A stretch of 64,000 nucleotides of DNA from Halalkalibacter oceani (GTDB taxonomy: Bacteria; Bacillota; Bacilli; Bacillales; Bacillaceae_D): NCBI RefSeq assembly GCF_023715605.1, contig NZ_JAMBOL010000005.1:109345-173344 (forward strand), in the 5' to 3' direction. This document shows, piece by piece, positions 59,923 to 64,000 of the stretch (within the stretch, counting starts at the first letter, position 1; every line of letters starts with the position of its first letter). Under the pieces are notes generated by a model. That model saw only the letters and a program-made list of their open reading frames with translations. It made no database searches and was not told the origin of the DNA. The position numbers and the translations under genes were made by a program.

Positions 59923-60552
59923 ATGAAGGAAGCTCTCTCCCCATGGTTTATGCAGAGTCTTTTTTTTGTGCTCGCGCTTATCGCATTGCTTTTTCTCGGG
60001 GTACTCTTTTGGCGGCTTCGCCGTAAAAGAAAGTTTGATGTCGCGAAGATCACGCTCGCTGATATCGACCTTATGACCGGGCATGAGTTTGAAGAGTATT
60101 TATATGTCCTGCTGACGGCATTGGACTACGAAACATTTCTGACGAAAAAAAGCCGTGATTTCGGAGCTGACCTGCTTTTTTACGATACATACGAGCAAAA
60201 AACAGTTGTCCAGGCGAAGCGCTTAGCGGATCCGCTCGGATTGACGGCTGTCCAGGAGGTGTTTGCCGCCAAGGCTTATTATGAGGCGGATAAGGCGCTC
60301 ATTATTACAACGGCACCTTCCTTGACAGAATCGTGCCGTAAGCTGGCTTCAGCCGCCAAAGTAACGGTTATTGAGCGGGAACAGCTGGAGGATCTGATCA
60401 AAAACTTTAAGCGCGGAAGGGAAGAGCTGGCCCGCAATCAAATGGAAGCCCCTTATGAGCAGGTGACCTATCGCGGGGAGGACAGTCTTGAAGAGCTCGG
60501 ATCAAGCAAAGGCTTGATTCAAGCCGGAGAGTTTTATTATCGCGGAGGTTGA
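59923..60552 (+). CDS. Membrane-anchored Mrr-like restriction endonuclease fold protein
   Basis: The 209-residue protein has one membrane segment (about 11-30), a basic stop-transfer (RRLRRKRK) and an Mrr-like nuclease domain with E55/E58 (GHEFEEYLYVLL), D83 (FGADLLF) and Q97-A-K99 (VVQAKR), the full catalytic set. ITTAPSLTESCRKLA and a closing helix follow. AAGGAGGCG precedes the ATG. It is divergent from a degenerate paralogue and convergent with the ABC-F gene, sharing a terminator. No methyltransferase is present, so it is not a classical restriction system. Confidence 0.83.
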   Translation: MKEALSPWFMQSLFFVLALIALLFLGVLFWRLRRKRKFDVAKITLADIDLMTGHEFEEYLYVLLTALDYETFLTKKSRDFGADLLFYDTYEQKTVVQAKRLADPLGLTAVQEVFAAKAYYEADKALIITTAPSLTESCRKLASAAKVTVIEREQLEDLIKNFKRGREELARNQMEAPYEQVTYRGEDSLEELGSSKGLIQAGEFYYRGG

Positions 60553-60554
60553 AA

Positions 60555-60593
60555 AGCTGCAGAAAAAGTGAAACCCATTCTTTTTCTGCAGCT
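60555..60593. terminator. Bidirectional terminator, 14-bp stem
   Basis: AGCTGCAGAAAAAG (60555-60568) and CTTTTTCTGCAGCT (60580-60593) are exact complements. The stem serves the Mrr-like gene and the ABC-F gene. Confidence 0.85.
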
Positions 60594-60597
60594 CTGT

Positions 60598-62151
60598 TTA
60601 CACAAGCTTTGTCGTCCATGTTTCCCCGTTCCAGACATCGGTTACGAGACCTTCGTAAAATTCAGGCTCATGGCAAATGAGGAGGATGCTTCCTTTGTAA
60701 TCCTTGAGCGCGCGTTTTAATTCGGCTTTGGCATCAATATCGAGATGGTTTGTCGGCTCATCGAGCACGAGAATGTTCGTTTCACGGTTAATCAGCTTAC
60801 AGAGCCGGACCTTGGCCTTCTCGCCACCGCTCAAGACGACTACCTTGCTTTCAATATGCTTTGTCGTTAAGCCGCATTTGGCGAGGGCGGCGCGCACTTC
60901 TGCCTGACTGAGCGCAGGGAATTCCTGCCACACCTCTTCAATACAAGTGCGGTCCGGGTCCTTTACTTCCTGTTCGAAATAACCGATTTCCTGGTAATCG
61001 CCGCGCTCAACCTGACCGGAAAGCGGCGGGTTTAACCCGAGGAGACTTTTCAATAACGTCGTCTTTCCGATTCCGTTCGCTCCTGTTAAGGCGATTTTTT
61101 GGCCGCGCTCCATCCGTAAATGTAACGGCTTTGATAATGGCTCATCATAGCCGATAACAAGGTCTTTCGTTTCAAAAATCAGCTTTCCTGTTGCCCGGGC
61201 CGATTTGAAATGAAATTGCGGTTTCGGTTTTTCCTTGGCGAGCTCAATCATATCCATTTTATCAAGCTTTTTTTGCCGGGACATCGCCATGTTTCGCGTG
61301 GATACGCGCGCTTTGTTACGGGCGACAAAATCCTTGAGCTGGGCGACTTCCTGCTGCTGTTTTTTGTATGCTGCTTCAAGCTGCTGCTTTTTCATTTCAT
61401 ATACTTCGCGGAAGTGATGATAATCCCCGACATAGCGATTCAATTCCTGATTTTCCATATGATAAATTAAATTGATGACGCTGTTTAAAAACGGGAGATC
61501 GTGCGAAATCAGAATGAACGCATTTTCATAGTCCTGCAAATAGCGCTTCAGCCAGACGATATGCTGTTCATCAAGATAGTTTGTCGGTTCATCCAGAAGC
61601 AGAATATCCGGCTTTTCGAGCAGAAGCTTGGCCAGCAGTACTTTCGTCCGCTGTCCGCCGCTTAAATCAGCTACATCACGGTCGAGACCGACTTCATCAA
61701 GCCCGAGTCCCCGGGCGGTTTCCTCCACCTTGGCATCAATTGTATAAAAATCATTGTTTGTCAGCATGTCCTGAATGATACCGACTTCCTCCAGGAGCTT
61801 TTCAAGCTGAGCGGGGTCGGCTTCGCCCATTTTATCGTACATTGCCGTCATTTCGGCTTCGAGGTCGAACATATATTGAAAGGCGCTTTTTAACACATCA
61901 CGCATCGTCATCCCGCGCTCCAGCACCGTATGCTGGTCGAGATAGCCGACGCGGACTTTTTTCGACCATTCAACGGTCCCCTCATCAGGCATCAGCTTTC
62001 CGGTTATAATATTCATGAAGGTTGATTTCCCTTCTCCATTAGCACCGATCAAGCCGATATGCTCGCCTTTTAACAGGCGAAACGAAACGTTATGAAAAAT
62101 GGCTCTGTCTCCAAAGCCATGACTTAAATTCTTGACTGTTAAAATACTCAT
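60598..62151 (-). CDS. ABC-F family ATPase
   Basis: The 517-residue protein has two ATPase domains without membrane segments: Walker A GANGEGKST and GANGIGKTT, signatures LSGGQRTKVLLAK and LSGGEKAKVRLCK, and Walker B ILLLDEPTNYLD and ILVLDEPTNHLD. Between them is the basic linker helix of ABC-F proteins (about 240-300, QQQEVAQLKDFVARNKARV). It is close to YkpA/YbiT-like translation factors, which bind the ribosomal E site. ATG at 62151 follows GATAGGTGG; an ATG at 62172 is less likely. A link to antibiotic protection cannot be decided. Confidence 0.9.
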   Translation of the reverse strand: MSILTVKNLSHGFGDRAIFHNVSFRLLKGEHIGLIGANGEGKSTFMNIITGKLMPDEGTVEWSKKVRVGYLDQHTVLERGMTMRDVLKSAFQYMFDLEAEMTAMYDKMGEADPAQLEKLLEEVGIIQDMLTNNDFYTIDAKVEETARGLGLDEVGLDRDVADLSGGQRTKVLLAKLLLEKPDILLLDEPTNYLDEQHIVWLKRYLQDYENAFILISHDLPFLNSVINLIYHMENQELNRYVGDYHHFREVYEMKKQQLEAAYKKQQQEVAQLKDFVARNKARVSTRNMAMSRQKKLDKMDMIELAKEKPKPQFHFKSARATGKLIFETKDLVIGYDEPLSKPLHLRMERGQKIALTGANGIGKTTLLKSLLGLNPPLSGQVERGDYQEIGYFEQEVKDPDRTCIEEVWQEFPALSQAEVRAALAKCGLTTKHIESKVVVLSGGEKAKVRLCKLINRETNILVLDEPTNHLDIDAKAELKRALKDYKGSILLICHEPEFYEGLVTDVWNGETWTTKLV

Positions 62152-62341
62152 GAAATGCCACCTATCCTTCAAAAAACATCGATATTTGCCTTCTCATCTT
62201 ACCATAGGAAGCCATAGTCTTGACATAGTAAATAATGAAAACTGGACAGAAAAGAGAGGCGCCTATTCATACGTAAAAGGGAAAACATGATATGATAGAG
62301 GAAAGAGCATAGTCGCTTTATTTTGGAAGGAAGTGTACATA

Positions 62342-63520
62342 ATGAATCAACAATTTGATCAAGTGATCCCCCGTCTTGGCACGAATTCATTGAAGTGGGA
62401 CATGACGGAGCAACGATTTGGTGAAAAAGACATCCTGCCTTTATGGGTCGCCGATATGGACTTCAAGGCACCGCAAGCCGTGATTGACGCGCTGCACAAA
62501 AAGGTGGAACACGGCATTTACGGCTACCCGGCTCATAGTGAATCGGTTGACAAAGCGGTGCAAAATTGGCTTCAACGCCGCTTTCAGTGGCAGGTCGATG
62601 CAGACTCGTTTTTGTACACATCGGGCGTTGTGCCGACGATTAGCTTTATTATTCAGGCGTTTACTGAACCTGAAGATGAAATCATTATTCAGACGCCTGT
62701 TTATTACCCATTTTATGATGTAGTCAAAAAGAACAAGCGCCCGCTGCTTCGCAATCCATTAGCCTTTGATGGAGACCGGTATGAAATGGATTATGAGCAG
62801 CTTGAATCGATTATTACGGAAAAAACAAAAATGCTTATTTTATGTCATCCCCACAATCCGGTCGGCCGCGTCTGGAAGCAGGATGAGCTTGAAAAGCTGG
62901 CGGCGATTTGTAAGAAGCATGATCTTCTCGTCGTCTCGGATGAGATTCATGCCGATTTACTATTTAAAGGACAGCAGCACATTCCTTTCGCATCGTTAAA
63001 CAAGGATGCTTCCGAGCGGACGCTTACTTGTCTTGCGCCAAGTAAAACATTCAACCTTGCCGGAATCCAGACTTCTTATGTCGTGGCGGAAAACAAGCAA
63101 TTACGGCAAAAGCTGGCCAATCATTTAGCCAATATGTTCGTCAGCGGCACGAACATGTTTGCTGAAGTGGCGACAGAAGCTGCCTACACCTATGGGGAAC
63201 AATGGCTGGAAGACTTGATGAGCTATGTAGAGAGCAATTATCAATTTGTCAAACGCTACGTCGAAACGCATTTGCCGCGTATGCGCGTGATGGATTGCGA
63301 AGGAACGTATTTGCTCTGGCTCGATTGTTCCAAACTGCCATTGACCGCGGATGAAAGGAAGAAGTGGTTCATTGAAGAAGCGCGGGTAGCCTTAAATCAT
63401 GGCCTGATTTTCGGGGAAGAAGGGAAGGATTTTGAACGGATGAATTTAGCATGTCCGCGCAAAACGCTGGAGCAGGGATTGGAGCAAATTAAGCAAGCCT
63501 ACGAACGCAGCAATTTTTAA
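62342..63520 (+). CDS. PLP-dependent C-S lyase, MalY/PatB family
   Basis: The 392-residue fold-type I enzyme has LPLWVADMDFKAPQAVIDAL near the start, GIYGYP, the substrate-binding HPHNPVGRVW and the PLP lysine K235 (LAPSKTFNLAGIQ). It cleaves cystathionine or other cysteine S-conjugates to pyruvate, ammonia and a thiol. ATG at 62342 has AAGGAAG upstream. It stands alone with a TATGAT -10 box about 50 bases before it. Confidence 0.9.
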   Translation: MNQQFDQVIPRLGTNSLKWDMTEQRFGEKDILPLWVADMDFKAPQAVIDALHKKVEHGIYGYPAHSESVDKAVQNWLQRRFQWQVDADSFLYTSGVVPTISFIIQAFTEPEDEIIIQTPVYYPFYDVVKKNKRPLLRNPLAFDGDRYEMDYEQLESIITEKTKMLILCHPHNPVGRVWKQDELEKLAAICKKHDLLVVSDEIHADLLFKGQQHIPFASLNKDASERTLTCLAPSKTFNLAGIQTSYVVAENKQLRQKLANHLANMFVSGTNMFAEVATEAAYTYGEQWLEDLMSYVESNYQFVKRYVETHLPRMRVMDCEGTYLLWLDCSKLPLTADERKKWFIEEARVALNHGLIFGEEGKDFERMNLACPRKTLEQGLEQIKQAYERSNF

Positions 63521-63672
63521 TAGGAATTTTACGCTTCTGCTAGCAGGAATTAGCAAATACTCGTCGAAATACTATTTACATGCATGAATCGAAACTTGCC
63601 TGAATACATTGTAATCGACTCTACACGTAGGTAGTCAAACATCCTAATTGGAGAAGGGAATGTTTTCGTATT

Positions 63673-63819
63673 ATGGCAGTTAAAGCTTTATTTGAAGTGC
63701 TTATTGATGAGTGTGAAGGTAAGCTTGGCAGGGGCTTAGATGAAAAGGAAAGAATGCTGATCAAATGGATTGAAGAACGGCAGCTTGAATTGCATTTTAA
63801 GAATATGAAAACCTCATAA
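63673..63819 (+). CDS. Small protein of 48 residues, unknown
   Basis: The frame ATG...TAA encodes a charged, probably helical peptide (MAVKALFEVLIDECEGKLGR, then GLDEKERMLIKWIEERQLEL). AAGGGA lies 11 to 12 bases before the ATG. A perfect terminator follows 14 bases after the stop, which supports a real transcription unit. I know no family for it. The alternation of hydrophobic and charged residues suggests a two-helix protein. Confidence 0.65.
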   Translation: MAVKALFEVLIDECEGKLGRGLDEKERMLIKWIEERQLELHFKNMKTS

Positions 63820-63832
63820 ATTGAACGAAGGC

Positions 63833-63875
63833 TGTTGACCCAATGAAGAAGCTTCCATTGGGTCAACATTTTTTT
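63833..63875 (+). terminator. Strong terminator, target of the group IIC intron
   Basis: TGTTGACCCAATG (63833-63845) and CATTGGGTCAACA (63856-63868) form a perfect 13-bp stem, and seven T residues follow. The intron begins right after the T-run, which is the known target type of group IIC introns. Confidence 0.92.
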
Positions 63876-63876
63876 G

Positions 63877-64000
63877 GTGTGCCCGGCATGTGCATGGGCT
63901 ATAGGGTTCAAGTCCCGAGCAGTGAAGGTCACTGTAACTGTTAGCCAACGACAAGGGTGTCTAGGGTGACCTAGAATCTGAAGGAAGTCCGAGGCAAACC
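63877..64000 (+). mobile_element. Group IIC intron, 5' end (continues past the window)
   Basis: The sequence starts GTGTGCCCGGCATG. It contains CTATAGGGTTCAAGTCCCGA, GTGAAGG, TGTTAGCC, ACGACAAGGGTGTCTAGGG and GAATCTGAAGGAAGTCCGAG with GCAAACC. This is the start of domain I of group IIC introns and is very close to the Oceanobacillus iheyensis intron known from crystal structures. The GTGTG 5' splice end lies one base after the terminator T-run. The reverse transcriptase gene and domains V/VI must lie beyond 64000, so activity cannot be judged. Confidence 0.93.

Noticed and set aside
59165..60552. Classical type IV or type II restriction-modification system
   Set aside because: Both proteins are membrane-anchored, no methyltransferase or specificity subunit is present, and one active site is altered.

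Overview
The window looks like chromosome of a Gram-positive, endospore-forming member of the Bacillaceae with mid-range GC. The reasons are a complete gerA-type germinant receptor operon, Bacillus-type NsrR with flavohemoglobin, YdaT and KGG-repeat stress proteins behind SigB-like promoters, strong AGGAGG ribosome binding sites with many TTG/GTG starts, S-layer-homology (SLH) surface proteins, HPr kinase, CcpA-type cre sites, and an Oceanobacillus-like group IIC intron at the right edge. No rRNA, tRNA, CRISPR array or prophage was found. The species cannot be named from this sequence.

Layout. 1-3.2 kb: end of an SLH protein, a structured non-coding stretch, a two-component system and a CheY-like regulator that share an upstream motif. 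3.5-9.1 kb: small regulator/effector pairs (ArsR + SRPBCC, lipoprotein + membrane protein, MerR + DUF998, HxlR + SRPBCC facing a YciI-like gene) and a decayed serine hydrolase. 9.3-15.6 kb: a secreted SLH-anchored amidase, a nuclease-like gene broken by one stop codon, and a SulP transporter with an ArsR regulator. 16.0-19.6 kb: gerA-type operon. 19.7-26.3 kb: galactitol-type PTS operon (PRD regulator, IIA, IIB, IIC, two zinc dehydrogenases and a 55-residue membrane protein). 26.3-29.8 kb: MFS transporter, acetyltransferase, a divergent HPr kinase paralogue, and ydaT. 29.9-34.0 kb: MarR with a heterodimeric ABC exporter. 34.2-37.2 kb: an AT-rich cassette of ABC ATPase, two membrane proteins and a small secreted protein. 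37.3-40.9 kb: fruR-fruK-fruA. 41-48.3 kb: chemoreceptor, EamA/NamA pair, KGG stress protein, nsrR and hmp. 48.6-59.1 kb: a carboxylate uptake and catabolism region (PdxA-like dehydrogenase, tripartite tricarboxylate transporter, AEC carrier, GntR, class III CoA-transferase, gamma carbonic anhydrase), then DUF3243 and a dehydrogenase/KduD-like pair. 59.1-64.0 kb: two divergent membrane-anchored Mrr-like proteins, an ABC-F ATPase, a PatB-type C-S lyase, a 48-residue protein, and a group IIC intron sitting directly behind a terminator.

The region is rich in carbohydrate and acid uptake genes that appear to be under CcpA control. Good cre matches lie inside or next to the promoters of the PdxA/TTT operon and the dehydrogenase/KduD operon, with a weaker one before the galactitol operon. 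A second HPr kinase-like protein is encoded in the same neighbourhood. GntR, FruR and MerR sites can be read directly from repeats and palindromes at promoters. A family of terminator-linked long-hairpin repeats is scattered over at least six intergenic regions.
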